Assembly (NCBI GenBank): GCA_947034885.2 | Contig: OX344757.2 | Span: 23,430,001 to 23,494,000 of the forward strand | Source of the DNA: Thuidium tamariscinum | Lineage: Eukaryota; Streptophyta; Bryopsida; Hypnales; Thuidiaceae | Length of the DNA: 64,000 bases | Direction of reading: 5' to 3' | In this document: piece by piece, positions 48,940 to 59,248 of the stretch | Layout of the letters: each line of letters opens with the position of its first letter | Position numbering within the stretch: the stretch's first letter is position 1 | Translations under genes and position numbers: made by a program | The notes under the pieces: model-generated | The model's input: the letters and a program-made list of their open reading frames with translations, nothing else | What the model was told of the DNA's origin: nothing | Database searches by the model: none

Positions 48940-49968
48940 ACTTGTTGCAATGATTAAGTCGGATAGTGCATGCAGGTGACAAATTGCTACATACCCTTGA
49001 CAATTTGCTATTCCCTTTTAGAATACTAGTCCAGGACTGGGACAGCACTCATGCGTCCATAGCATTATTAATGGACTGATCACAAAATTATTTCCTGGGA
49101 ATAAGAGTGAAACCCCAAATTGCCCATTCAAATGTCTTTGTATGTGGAAATTAGCAGTATATTTCAATCCATTCTGACTTACATGTGACTTTAGTCATAA
49201 TATGTTAGACTATTTGACCATTCCCCTAGATTTGAACCCCTATACTATAGTCCTGGGTTTTGTGAGAATTAGCCAAAATCTAGACTACAATAACTCATAT
49301 AGATTTTAGACATCTAGGACGTATATAGATTTCAAAAATCAATGACTGATTTAGATTTTAAATTATGTGGTTTTAAACATTTTGGACAGTTGGACTCATA
49401 TAGATTTCAAAAATCTATGATAGGTTTAGATTTGAGATTGTGAGATTTGAAGTGTAAAAAGTGTCAAAGTAAATAATGGATTTTTTCCATTTTAATGAAA
49501 TTCGTCATATTTCCTATTATGTATTGTAGTTAGAGGAAGGTACTTATTGCACCCATCTTTCATTTAACCGTCATTTCACTATTTATACTTGTGAATCAAT
49601 GGTCTAGCAATTGGATGTACCAATTGTGAGCAATAATAAGGGAAAAATTACTATGCAACCAAAATAAATGTAAATAATCTGGAGGTCCTTTGTTGCACTT
49701 TTGTAAGCAACCTTCTAGAGAGTCTAAATTTTCTCGATCTAATGTTATTGGCCACATTCCATTACTTTGACACTTTTGCATTTCTGCCTACATGGTCTAA
49801 AATCTAAACCAATCATAGATCTTTGAAATCTATATGAGTTGTAGATCAATGTTTGTAATCTATACTTGTCCAAGCCGTGCAATCTAAAAACTAAATCTAT
49901 CATAGATTTTTGAGATCTATATGTGTCCTAGCTAGATGTCTAAAAATCTATACTTGTCTTCAATGTTA

Positions 49969-50637
49969 AGGTAGGTACACCCAAAAGCACCACTTATCCT
50001 ACTATTAATTAGTTCAAATTTTTATGTAGTCTTGTTTGCAAGTGACAACATGTTCCAACGCACCAAAAAACGCAGGATTTGGATAAGGTAGTCGGCTCTA
50101 AAATGGAACGGGCATTAAGAATGGACCCTATAAAAGGTTGTAAAATGGACAATTGGTGGTTCTTAAATGGACCTCCACATTCATTGAATGAGTCAAGAAA
50201 AGGTGCATTGGGAATAGTGAGAGCCAATCATGCTCTTTGCTTTTCCATCTTTCTTTGAAAATTGCAAGTGAACCATTCATGGAAGACCTAGAGACATAAA
50301 ATAGGGACCTCCGGCACATCTCCCTTGAAAATTCATAACTAATTCAAAAATGCGTCAAAAATTATGAAACCACTTGTGTTAGATTCCTCTTCAATTTCTC
50401 TTTCTCTGAAAAATGGACTAAAAATATTTCCATTCAAGTAAATACATGAAAAAAGGGGACTAGCCCTTAGATGCTCCATTACAGAGCCGACTACCTTATT
50501 ATATGCAAAAGTTATTAACAGTCAAAATCTGTTTCTGAAAGTGCCATCTAAAGTCTGTCAACATGATTGATTTCAGAAATGTATGTGCACTGTAGATGGT
50601 GCTTTTAGGAACAGGGCGCTTTTGGGTGTACCTACCT
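49969..50637. mobile_element. TA-flanked element with empty site in the paralogue
   Basis: The 669 bp insertion has a terminal inverted repeat AGGTAGGTACACCCAAAAGC, flanked by TA (49967-49968 and 50638-50639). The duplicated segment at 53530-53531 shows the uninterrupted site with a single TA, proving TA target duplication. It contains the nested element 50086-50496. Confidence 0.92.
50086..50496. mobile_element. Nested TA-flanked element, family B relative
   Basis: The 411 bp element has perfect inverted ends AGGTAGTCGGCTCT with flanking TA, inserted in 49969-50637. The interior carries a diverged family B core (CATAACTAATTCAAAAATGC, ATTATGAAACCACTTG). Confidence 0.88.
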
Positions 50638-51206
50638 TAGTATTTAGTTCAGACAATGCGACCTGAAAAATGGCATATGGCCTTTTAGTAAACACTAGCA
50701 ACTGAAATATAGGGTTGAGTGGAGTTAATAAATGTTGCTGGACTACAAATGCGCCATTCAAACTTCCAATTCAACGACCTCAAACTAAAAAATTCAGAAG
50801 TACCAACTTGAATATCGGCACACTGAAATGAATCATTGACGAATACAATAAGTCTACCTCATAATTCCTCAAGAATCTCCAGTCAAATCGTCAGGTGTGA
50901 CAGGACAACTCCCGAGTCGCCACAATTCCTCACGGTATGGTAGTACAGTAAGTATGCTTGAAAAGCGGTCGTATAAGGAGAAATGCAGCTCTGTGCATGT
51001 GGAAATCGGGAGATGGGAAGAAAATGAAACTATTTTTGCTTGGTAGAGAAATGAGCAGCGGTGCTGATGCAATTTCCTGGTAAATTTTTGGAGGTCAAAT
51101 GAATTAACTGTGATTTTTGGAAGTTGCAGGTAAGTAGGCATCTATTGATGTGCATAGATAGACTCCTGCAATTTGCAGAAATAAGTGGCCATGAATAGAA
51201 GAACTA

Positions 51207-51820
51207 AGGGAGGAGGCTCAGAAACCGCTCATCTAAGGGCTGGTCCACCTTTTTCATGTATCTCCTGAAATGAAAATATTTTTAGTTTATTTTTCAGTCA
51301 AAGAGAAATAGATGAGGAATCTAATACAAGTCGTTTCATATTTTTTGAAGCAAAACTGAATTAGTTATGAATTTTCAAACACAGCCTGGTGTAGGTCCCT
51401 ATTTGTGATCATAGGCCCTTGGAAACCCATCCATGCATATTTTGAAAAAAAATCAGGGCTTGTTCAAAAATTAGCATTGCTACATGTGTAAAGTAATTGA
51501 AATGGTTTCTAAAAGTGTCCCTTTCAAAATCTGAAATGAATGCTTGATTTAATCATTATTTCAGATTTTTCAATACTTGTAAGAAGGTAGTTGAACAACG
51601 AATTTTAATTTTGAATTAAATTAGTAGACACCTAGCCACTTAGTTAGGAATGAACCAAGTGTAGTTCTTAAACCATCCATTGAAGAAGTACAAACAAATC
51701 TCATCAAGCTCCATTGTAATCCAGAGTTCATTTTTCCAAAGTTCACAATTTCACATGTCCATTTCAGAGCCCCTAACAGTGGATGGTTGCAAAAGCCCAC
51801 TCGGTTTTAGAACCCTCTCC
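51207..51820. mobile_element. Family B relative, longer copy
   Basis: The left end AGGGAGGAGGCTC follows TA (51205-51206); the right end GAACCCTCTCC precedes TA (51821-51822). The inverted core GTTTCATATTTTTTGAAGC is present. The first 60 bp also match the last bases of the window (63940-64000). Confidence 0.6.
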
Positions 51821-52076
51821 TATACTTCAAAGAAATAGTGATTATAGAGTTCAAAAATGTTTGCCATAGTATTAATGGCGTTCAGTGAAAACCCAAAACA
51901 GGTTCATGGCCATGCTTAATTACTGGCTTGCATATTTTGTACAAGACCTCACCTTCCTTTACAATATGGAAAATGACTGGATGTACTTCACGATTGTCAT
52001 TACTTTTTTTCTTTCTTTTTTTGACACAAATGAAACAAAATTTCATTGCAAAAAACAGTTGTTATTTCTTTCAACG
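51821..52076 (-). mobile_element. SINE 3'-end fragment (52015-52056) and plain flank
   Basis: T-run followed by GACACAAATGAAAC, then AAATTTCATTGCAAAA, is the inverse of the 3' end of the SINE family. No target duplication or 5' part was found. Confidence 0.5.
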
Positions 52077-52310
52077 CATAACATTCAGTAGCACTCTACA
52101 GGACTACCTTCCCAAGGATGGAATCGTGTGGAATATCCCATATCATTCCATCCAAAAGGATGAAATGGTGTGAAATATTCCACACCAAATCAATAACTTT
52201 TATTCAGTAGCAAGGCAAAGAAGCAACACGTCAGAGTTTCAGCTTGGAATTCGTGGATGACTCTGCCTGCTTGGAAAAGGCAGAGTCTCTTCTTGCTACT
52301 GAATGTTATG
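52077..52310. mobile_element. Miniature inverted-repeat element
   Basis: The 234 bp element has a perfect 17 bp terminal inverted repeat CATAACATTCAGTAGCA. The interior has inverted GACTCTGCC/GGCAGAGTC and GGAATATTCC-like pieces. Relative at 45151-45343. Confidence 0.75.
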
Positions 52311-52645
52311 TGCACAAGACTACAAACTCCAAACGTATACTTAGCAACTACATATTGAATTCAAGAGTACTGCTTAATAACTACTCATCTCCCACTCTGA
52401 CAAAATGACAAATATGAATACTAGCTTTACAGTATCTTGAATTCTTGATTTCCAAGAAGACTGTGAGCCCTAAGCATTTCTTTTGCTACCTACAAGCATT
52501 GCACATACTTCCATAAATCACGCAATTCATACACTTTGATTATTGCAACGACATTGTTTTCCTCTTCGGATGGCATCAGCACTCTTTCTGGACATTCTAC
52601 ATGGGCGATCTTTAAAGCCCAGGTGGTTGTCGAGCATACTACGTA

Positions 52646-53138
52646 AGGGAGGAGGTCCATAAAGTGACCATCTAAGCACCGAAGCTGAATTTTGGGGAGG
52701 GAAAACATCTTGAAATATTTTTCAATAAATTTTCTTAAGTTTGAAAGACAAGAGGAAATGACATCCAACCCAATTTGTTTCATATTTTTTTGAGCTTTGT
52801 AGAATTATTTAGTTATGAAATTTTGAAGTTGAAAGTCATAGGGCTCTAAAAGCGACCACCTCCTAGAATGTACACAGTTTGTACATTTTAGTTGAGCGAC
52901 TGCCACGTCAGAAAATACTAATTAATTATTTAATATATATATATTTTTTAAATTGAAAAAAAATTGAAAATTTTTTCTTTATTTTTTAAACATTCTGAAT
53001 TTTTTTTAAATTAAATTAAATTTTTTTTTTTTCAAAATTCAAAAATTCAAACCAGCAGGGGGCTGGTCTGCAGCAGTGGGAACAGTTTCTGGGAACACCC
53101 CTGAAACAGTCTTCTTGGGGGCCAGAAATCCTCTTATG
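52646..53138. mobile_element. Composite of two element fragments
   Basis: 52646-52885 is the left part of a family B element (AGGGAGGAGGTCC after TA, inverted core, GTACAC...GTACATT arms). It runs directly into about 52886-53138, the right part of the CATAAGAGGATTT family (ending AAATCCTCTTATG at 53138). The duplicated segment starts exactly at 53139. Confidence 0.6.
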
Positions 53139-53947
53139 TCACTATTTATACTTGTGCATCAATGGTCTGGCAATTGGATGTACCAATTATGAGCAATAAT
53201 AAGGGAAAAGTTACTATGCAACCAAAATAAGTGTAAATAATCTAGAGGTCCCTTATTGCACTTTTGTAAGCAACCTTCTGGAGAGTCTAAATTTTCTCGA
53301 TCTAATGTTATTGGCCACATTCCATTACTTTGACACTTTTGCATTTCCACCTACATGATCTAAAATCTAAACCAATCATAGATCTTTGAAATCTATATGA
53401 GTTGTAGATCAATGTTTGTAATCTATACTTGTCCAAGCCGTGCAATCTAAAAACTAAATCTATCATAGATTTTTGAGATCTATATGTGTCCTAGCTAGAT
53501 GTCTAAAAATTTGTACTTGTCCTCGATGTTAGTATTTAGTTCAGACCACGCGACCTGAAAATGGCATATGGCCTTTTAGTAAACACTAGCAACTGAAATT
53601 TAGGGTTGAGCGGAGTTAATAAATGTTTCTGGACTACAAATGCACCATTCAAACTTACAATTCAACCACCTAAAACAAAAAAATTCAGAAGTACCAACTT
53701 GAATATCAGCACACTGAAATGAATCATTCATGAATACAGTAAGTCTACCTGATAGACTTCCTCAAGAATCTCCAGTCAAATCGTCAGGTGCGACAGGACC
53801 ACCAGCTCTCAACTCCCGAGTCGCCACAATTCCTCACGGTATGGTAGTAAGTATGCTTGAAAAGCGTTCATATAAGGAGAAATGGAGCTCTGTGCGGAAA
53901 TCGGGAGATGGGAAGAAAATGAAACTATTTTTGCTTGGTAGACAAAT
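53139..53947 (+). repeat. Segmental duplication, copy 2 (empty site)
   Basis: Matches copy 1 (49576-51050) with scattered substitutions and small indels, and has the empty TA site at 53530-53531. It extends to within 520 bp of the 3' end of the cupin gene. Confidence 0.9.
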
Positions 53948-54341
53948 GACATCCTTCAGGAAACTGAACAAACGATGAGGACCTCGCTCCATCATCTAAG
54001 ACCCACATCTCCCAAATCACCTCACACCCCCAAATTAATCCAATAGGACTAACTGGACATTTCGAGCTCAAGTTTTGTCGAAATATTGACGGTTCGTTCA
54101 TTGAAAGTACGGGAGTTGCGTACCTGGGTCACTCTATCATTATCACAATAAAAATGCAACAACAGTTCAAGAAAACTTTCAAGACATCATAAACAACACG
54201 TCCAGGAACTTGCAGCTCATGTCTGGCATGGTCCTGTATTCATAATTTGTAAAGCCAACACAGGTTGTCGTAGACCTTTTCATTCAACTAGATCTGCCGG
54301 AAGAAAAGGGTACGTACTGAAGCTAGCAAAGCTACATGACT

Positions 54342-54347
54342 TTTATT
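54342..54347 (-). terminator. Candidate polyadenylation signal of the cupin gene
   Basis: AATAAA on the - strand, 119 nt after the stop codon. The usual plant near-upstream element; downstream cleavage site not determined. Confidence 0.45.
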
Positions 54348-54465
54348 GGCCATGGGAGGCACTGCTCCAGCCACTACCTACATATATTATCACCCTCAGC
54401 AAAACATCAATTGCTGATAACGTTGCAGTTAGCTTCATTGATGGTGCCCAGAATGAAGCTAGGAA

Positions 54466-55957
54466 TCAAAACGCGATGCCGCAGGTCTTGGCGCAAACTT
54501 TGTCCAACGAGGGGTTGGGATTGGCGGTGACGCTGGCTAGAATGCTCATGATTTCCGAGTCCGAGAGGCCCGTGGTGGCCCGTATGGCACTGGTGGGCAA
54601 GTTGAAGAAGGCCACGGCCGTGGTTTGGGTTCCAGGGTCTCGGTTGGGGAAGCTGGCAATGAATTGCGCCTCCTTGCAGCCCAAGTTCTGGGCGAAATGG
54701 ATCAAACCTGCGCGGACACCAGTATACGATAAGGCCAACTTCATTACGATTCTCGAAGTACGGAGAAGATATCAGTACGCGGGGACTGACATTGAAGAAC
54801 TTCACAAGTGAAATTCAGATCGATCGCCTGCTCAAACATCATGGTGGAAAAGATGCAACATATTGAACATTTCAATCTCAGTCGATCAACTGTTGGTACG
54901 TTCCTCGATGTTGATCGTTCAACAGGTGACTGCGCAAGTGGTAATGGAAAAAACCCACAACACGTACGGGACGGGTTACTTATGGGTATGACGATGAAGT
55001 CCTACATAAGCTCCTTGTTTATAATCTGAAGTACAGTACAGATCGAGGACCCTTGTGCATTTATGCAACCAATAATGTTATAATGGTCAATGACTCCAAT
55101 TACGCAAACTCCTTTTCTTTTTGGCACAAATGAAACGGAATTTCATTGCAAAATAAAAGTACGAAGCCACCAGCCACAAAGCGCCCTGGCGGAGAGAACA
55201 CAAGACCACCCACCCAACACAACCACCCACCCACAACGGAAACTCCTTTTCGTCATGCTGTTGGACAAGTTCCATTACCTTGAGGAATGATGACAGTTTG
55301 GCCTTTCGTGACATTTCCTCCGATGAAGTGTCGCCCGCCATTTTCTTCCGCAAACCCGAACAACAGATCACCTGCTCGATGGATCAAAACATCAGTGGAA
55401 TCCAGTTCAAATTCAAATAACATGTAATTTCTAGACCATGAACTACGCCAAAGTGCACACCGAATCACATCTCATGCCTACTGCACGCAGCTGATCGAAG
55501 CTTCCAGCTCCAAATGCTCACTCAGCTAGAATATGCAATTACACCGCAGTAGCTCATAAATCTCGTATTGTAAGCTAGGAGTTCGGAGAGTGTCGGAGGA
55601 GTCCCTACCTTCAGTCACATGAGAAATTTGAGTGCCTCGCGGGTGATTGTGAGGCTGATTGATAGCACAGGGCCCAACCGTAACCAGATTCTGCGAAGCT
55701 CCGTCACCAGGCAGAGTGGCAAGAGCAGGGTTGAAGTCCACGAACATGGGTCGGAGGTTCCCGAACGGCGTCTTGTCAGTCGTCCTCTCAAACTTGAAAA
55801 TGAAGTCATTGTCGCCGAATGCCTGCCTTTGCATCAGCTCCGTCTCAAAGATAAGGTCGGTCCTATCAGCAGCCATGGCGCCAGGGACGGAGCGACCAAC
55901 GATCATCGCCGCAGCGAGGAATAGGAACAGCACTGAAGCTCTCATGGCAGCAGCCAT
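54466..55957 (-). CDS. Secreted spherulin/germin-like cupin (3 exons)
   Basis: Exons 55957-55609, 55371-55279 and 54707-54466 join to 227 aa, a normal germin length. Both introns are GT...AG with the split codon G|GT encoding glycine each time. A signal peptide is visible (about residues 1-30, hydrophobic 8-20, ending AMAA), so the protein should enter the secretory pathway and apoplast. Cupin box 1 is PHNHPRGTQ with His103, His105 and Gln110 where family members have Glu; box 2 is PQGLIHFAQNLG with His151. The four cysteines (in GPC, GCKE and VCAKTC) and the absence of the N-terminal cysteine pair resemble spherulins more than angiosperm germins. Family members bind Mn and some act as oxalate oxidase or superoxide dismutase; activity here cannot be inferred. 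ATG at 55957 was chosen; a second ATG five codons on would also keep the signal peptide. Confidence 0.93.
55118..55239 (-). mobile_element. SINE-like retroposon in cupin intron 2
   Basis: The 122 bp insertion is bounded by the 12 bp direct repeat AAACTCCTTTTC (55106-55117 and 55240-55251). On the - strand it ends GCAATGAAATTCCGTTTCATT, then a short A-rich tail. Over its 3' two thirds it aligns with 10133-10306 (CCGCC-GGG, TTCG-TACT, GCAATG-AAATT). It begins 28 nt from the donor end of cupin exon 2. Confidence 0.85.
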
Positions 55958-56059
55958 TGAGACTACTCGATCAAACCAGATCGATCGCTGGACTCGATCG
56001 CAACTGGGGACTCACAACAATTGGGAATTGGATAGAATACTTGGTGGTGTGAACTACCG

Positions 56060-56067
56060 CTTATATA
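56060..56067 (-). promoter_or_regulatory. TATA box of the cupin gene
   Basis: TATATAAG on the - strand, 103 bp upstream of the start codon, giving an expected leader of about 70 nt. Confidence 0.6.
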
Positions 56068-56136
56068 CTCACAGCGCTAGAGAAAATTTTGTGCACATTG
56101 TTGAACTCCGTCTAGACTTTCTGTTGAATTTGTTCA

Positions 56137-56150
56137 GACACGTCAGTCAA
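56137..56150 (-). promoter_or_regulatory. TGACG and W-box-like motifs upstream of the cupin gene
   Basis: On the - strand TTGACTGACGTGTC contains TTGAC (WRKY core) and TGACG (bZIP/TGA core) about 70 bp upstream of the TATA box. Such sites are common in defence-related promoters, but short motifs like these occur by chance. Confidence 0.3.
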
Positions 56151-56249
56151 TTTCAACGCGCAAGGTCCAAGGGACTGTCCTTCCGCATCACTAAGCGGCA
56201 GAAGCATTATTTTCGATCGAGTCGATCTATGCTAGAGCAACAAGCTGAT

Positions 56250-56470
56250 TGCGGAGGCCCAGCCAAGGGTGAAAGTACAAAACAAGACCCCTATTTTGCG
56301 CCGTGTCAATTCTACTGTTAGTACCTCTCTCTACTAATTTGGGGCCTCTCATTGCAAATATAAACTCACAATTTGCAAATTTTATCATGCGTCACAAATA
56401 AAAAAAGTTCCTGCGTTACCCCAAGGGATAGAAGGAGGGAGGCAAAACGGCCTTCACAATCAACTCATTG
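56250..56470. repeat. Dispersed repeat, relative of 10970-11100 and 63657-63928
   Basis: Shares CCCTATTTTG(C/G)G(C/G)C, TTGGGG(C/T)CT, ATTGCAAATAT and AATTTGCAAATTTTAT-like blocks with the other two. It lies just upstream of the cupin promoter. Confidence 0.5.
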
Positions 56471-57147
56471 CACTATATCCACTATTTTCCTTCCGGAGTA
56501 TTCCAAAACATCTTGTCAATCTCCGGTAAGAGACTCTAAGTTAACCCCTTGCTGAGAAATCAAATAACATGGATGATGAATCTCATGAAAATTGCACTTC
56601 ATAGAATTGATATTCATTGTGAAAGCTTCATATATGAATGGGAAGAATCCGTCATGTCCTACTTGAATACAGGGAGGTCTCATAAGTTTCTAGAAGTAAT
56701 CTTCCTCGAGCACTTAGTGGTTAAGTTTACCAGTCTGATTAGCAGTTAGATCTCACCTATCTCTGCGAGACTTCATTGAATGCATCTCTCTCAACTGTTG
56801 CGCTTGCGATTGTGTGTCTTTCTTGTAGGAGTGAGAGAGGATGAGTTCGACAAGTGGCGTCTGCTTTAAATTTGAGGATGCGGAGAACAGGGCCGGGTCT
56901 CTCTGCAACTTGTCGTTTTGTGCGCTCAACGAGAAACTTCAGCGAGTTGGCAGGTGTATTATTTGGCAGGGGGGTATGGCTGCTTATTACATCACGAGGA
57001 TAAGACTCTGACGAATGTGCAGAGGGAAATACGGAGTAGCATTTAATGACTGGTTTTTTCTTCCCATGCGCCCATTCAATCATCCCTACAGGAAGTGGAT
57101 AAGTTATCGACATTATTGATTTCAGACTTTCCATTTCTGGTGGGTTT
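56471..57147 (-). other. Unrecognised region with a 179-codon ORF
   Basis: An open frame on the - strand runs 57296-56757 (179 codons), but its first 50 codons lie in SINE 3'-end fragments and no domain is recognised. I do not call it a gene. Confidence 0.2.
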
Positions 57148-57250
57148 TTTGGTTTTTGTAAACAAATGAAACGGGATTTCATTGCAGAGAGAGAAATAAG
57201 CTTACTTTCTGGGTTTTTTAACAAATGGAACGAACCATTGCATTGAAAAG
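57148..57250 (-). mobile_element. Two SINE 3'-end fragments in tandem
   Basis: Two T-runs are each followed by (A)ACAAATG(A/G)AACG...ATT(T)CATTGCA, the inverse of the SINE 3' end (57154-57197 and 57217-57246). Similar GGGTTTTTT phrases at both junctions suggest one inserted near the tail of the other. Confidence 0.55.
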
Positions 57251-57704
57251 AGCAGGCACCAAAACAACTGCCAAGCCGCGGCTGGACACTGGACACTGAA
57301 GAGATTAGAGCAAAACAAACAGGAGCCAGAAGACTACTGATTGAAGCGATTGATTTCCGGCTTGGTTGCGCATAGCAACTGAACTAGAACTCAGGCGTTC
57401 TGTGCTTGGATACATGGGTGGGATTGGATTTTTGTTTTTAATTTTTCCCTCTCCCTTCCATTGAGACCCTCTCTCCCTAATTGTTGAAAGTTTGAAACTG
57501 TTCAAAATTTTGAATTGTAACTCTCCCTGCATTGTTGGAGAAAGGTTGTGCACAAAACTCATATTTGCACATTTGAGGGCACCGATTCATTTTACATCTA
57601 AAATGAATGCAACAATCACAAGTGCCATTGCAAGGCAGCTTCCCCTTTGTTCAAGAGTCAATAATGTTTTCCATTGTAAAGCTACAATCTAACATTCTAA
57701 CTAT
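57251..57704. other. No feature seen
   Basis: No gene or termini recognised. Confidence 0.4.
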
Positions 57705-57891
57705 ATGGTCAATTTCGTTAAAATGGCGGTATTCCGAGTGCCATTTTGCCATATTCCATGTGCCACTTTGACAAATTTCAAGTGTCATTTTGACATATTT
57801 TGTGTACTATTTTGACATAGAGGCTTAGTGGTAGAGGAAGAAAATGTGCCATTTTAACGGAATGTCATGCCATTTTAATGAAATTGACCAT
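57705..57891. mobile_element. Family D short element, copy a
   Basis: The 187 bp element has ends ATGGTCAATTTCGTTAAAAT and its near inverse, and a 4 bp duplication CTAT (57701-57704 and 57892-57895). The interior repeats (T/G)TGCCA(T/C)TTTGACA units about every 20-25 bp. Confidence 0.85.
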
Positions 57892-57967
57892 CTATTAATG
57901 TCAATCATTTAATTTATAAGGATTCTTATATTGAAGGGAGTTATAGATTAAATATAGCTAAAGTTAT

Positions 57968-58215
57968 ATGGTCAATTTCGTTAAAATGGTGGTACTCCAA
58001 TAAAATGGCATGACATTCCGTTAAAATGGCACAACATTTTGTTAAAATGGCACATTTTCTTCCTCTACCACTAAGCCTATATGTCAAAATGGCACACAAA
58101 ATATGTCAAAATGGCACTTGAAATTTGTCAAAGTGGCACACGGAATATATCAAAATGGTACTAGAATTTATCAAAATGGCACTTGGAATACCGCCATTTT
58201 AACGAAATTGACCAT
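57968..58215. mobile_element. Family D short element, copy b (inverted)
   Basis: The 248 bp element has the same ends and a different 4 bp duplication TTAT (57964-57967 and 58216-58219). The interior is the inverse of copy a with extra CAAAATGGCAC units, showing expansion of the internal repeat. Confidence 0.85.
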
Positions 58216-58219
58216 TTAT

Positions 58220-59244
58220 ATTCAAACTAAATTGGGTTACACTTTTCTATGCAATTAATACGGACAAAAGTAGTCCTCTGTAGATATTTACTTTCAACCT
58301 CTAAAGAACTAAGGCATGTTTTGGACATAGATTAGTCAAAAATGTCACTTTTCATAGTAATGAGTGAAAAATACTCAACCATACAAATTGGGAGCATGGT
58401 AGAGGGACCCATAACTAATCAAATAATCACATTTGGATATGATCTAAAGTAGTGCAAGGCAAAGCAAATATTTCTAGAGGTGCATTGATAGAATTGATGG
58501 GGATTGCAAAAAAAATTTGTAATTTTATCTCTTGAATTGAAATTGCTATGAACTTTTAAAGGCAAAAGTCCAGTTTGATCCATAACCAACATCTAGAGTC
58601 ATTCAATCCCAATCATTTAAGAACTACTTTCCCTATCATTGATTCATACTTTCTTGTTGGCTTATGTACAATAAACTTATTGGTCTAAACCTTAACAATG
58701 TACAAAAATTGGCATTCTTAGATGTAAATGGAAATCCATTCCAATCTTAGTTGGAAATATGGTACTCCGTTGATTGTTGATAGGATGATGGTTAGTAATG
58801 GGTTCTTCTACCATAGGCAATTATAGGAATGATTTGAAAGTATTTCACAAACTTTGATTGTGTGGATTCTAAACTTATGTAGTTTGAAGTTAGAAAAAAA
58901 AGTTTTTTTTTTACCTTGTTCAATATGATCAAGAAACTTTAACTCCTAAAGAGATTTGTGCAATTGTGCACTATACATGGTTTATTTTTTCCATGCAAGT
59001 GAACCTACATCATATTAGTTACATACCTACCATATTTAAAAATAGAAGAAGAATTTTGCATATGTTGGCCAAAGCTAGTCACTTTGCCCCAAAAAATATT
59101 GTAACATTACCTTTTATCCAAGCAACCAATAAAAAAAATATAGTCTTCACCAAAGACAAATATGTACACCAACATCTTGTATGAAAATTTCAAAAAGATT
59201 CATTGAATTTGATTTTTTTGAAAACTATCCAAATTTTGAATTGG
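58220..59244. other. No feature seen
   Basis: AT-rich. 58500-58810 resembles repeat phrases at 36990-37600 and 42650-43060. Confidence 0.45.
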
Positions 59245-59248
59245 TTGT

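Larger units (their letters stand above)
46709..49508. mobile_element. Family D long element with CAAATTGCC motif array
   Basis: The 2,800 bp element has inverted ends ATAGTGAATTTCATTAAAAT and (inverse of right end) ATGACGAATTTCATTAAAAT. It is flanked by the 4 bp duplication ATTT (46705-46708 and 49509-49512). No transposase is recognised. The interior holds about ten exact AAATTGCC and some 20 near-matches in irregular spacing, a 42 bp perfect direct repeat (47234-47275 and 47327-47368) and a (TA)n run. Three short relatives lie at 57705, 57968 and 59249. Confidence 0.75.
49576..51050 (+). repeat. Segmental duplication, copy 1 (contains insertion)
   Basis: Aligns in the same orientation with 53139-53947. 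Without the 669 bp insertion at 49969-50637 and its TA, the length is about 803 bp against 809 bp in copy 2. A 61-63 codon frame on the - strand is kept in both copies (49596-49781 and 53159-53350), but it lies in repeat sequence. Confidence 0.9.

Noticed and set aside
46709..49508. CAAATTGCC array as a tandem satellite or CRISPR
   Set aside because: Spacing is irregular, orientation is mixed and the intervening sequence is unrelated; apart from one 42 bp direct repeat there is no period.
49596..49781. Small ORF conserved between the two duplicated segments
   Set aside because: Conservation follows from the recent duplication, and the sequence is part of a dispersed repeat (GAGAGTCTAAATT phrase).
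56757..57296. 179-codon ORF on the - strand
   Set aside because: Its first third lies in SINE 3'-end fragments and no domain or signal is visible; probably a chance frame.
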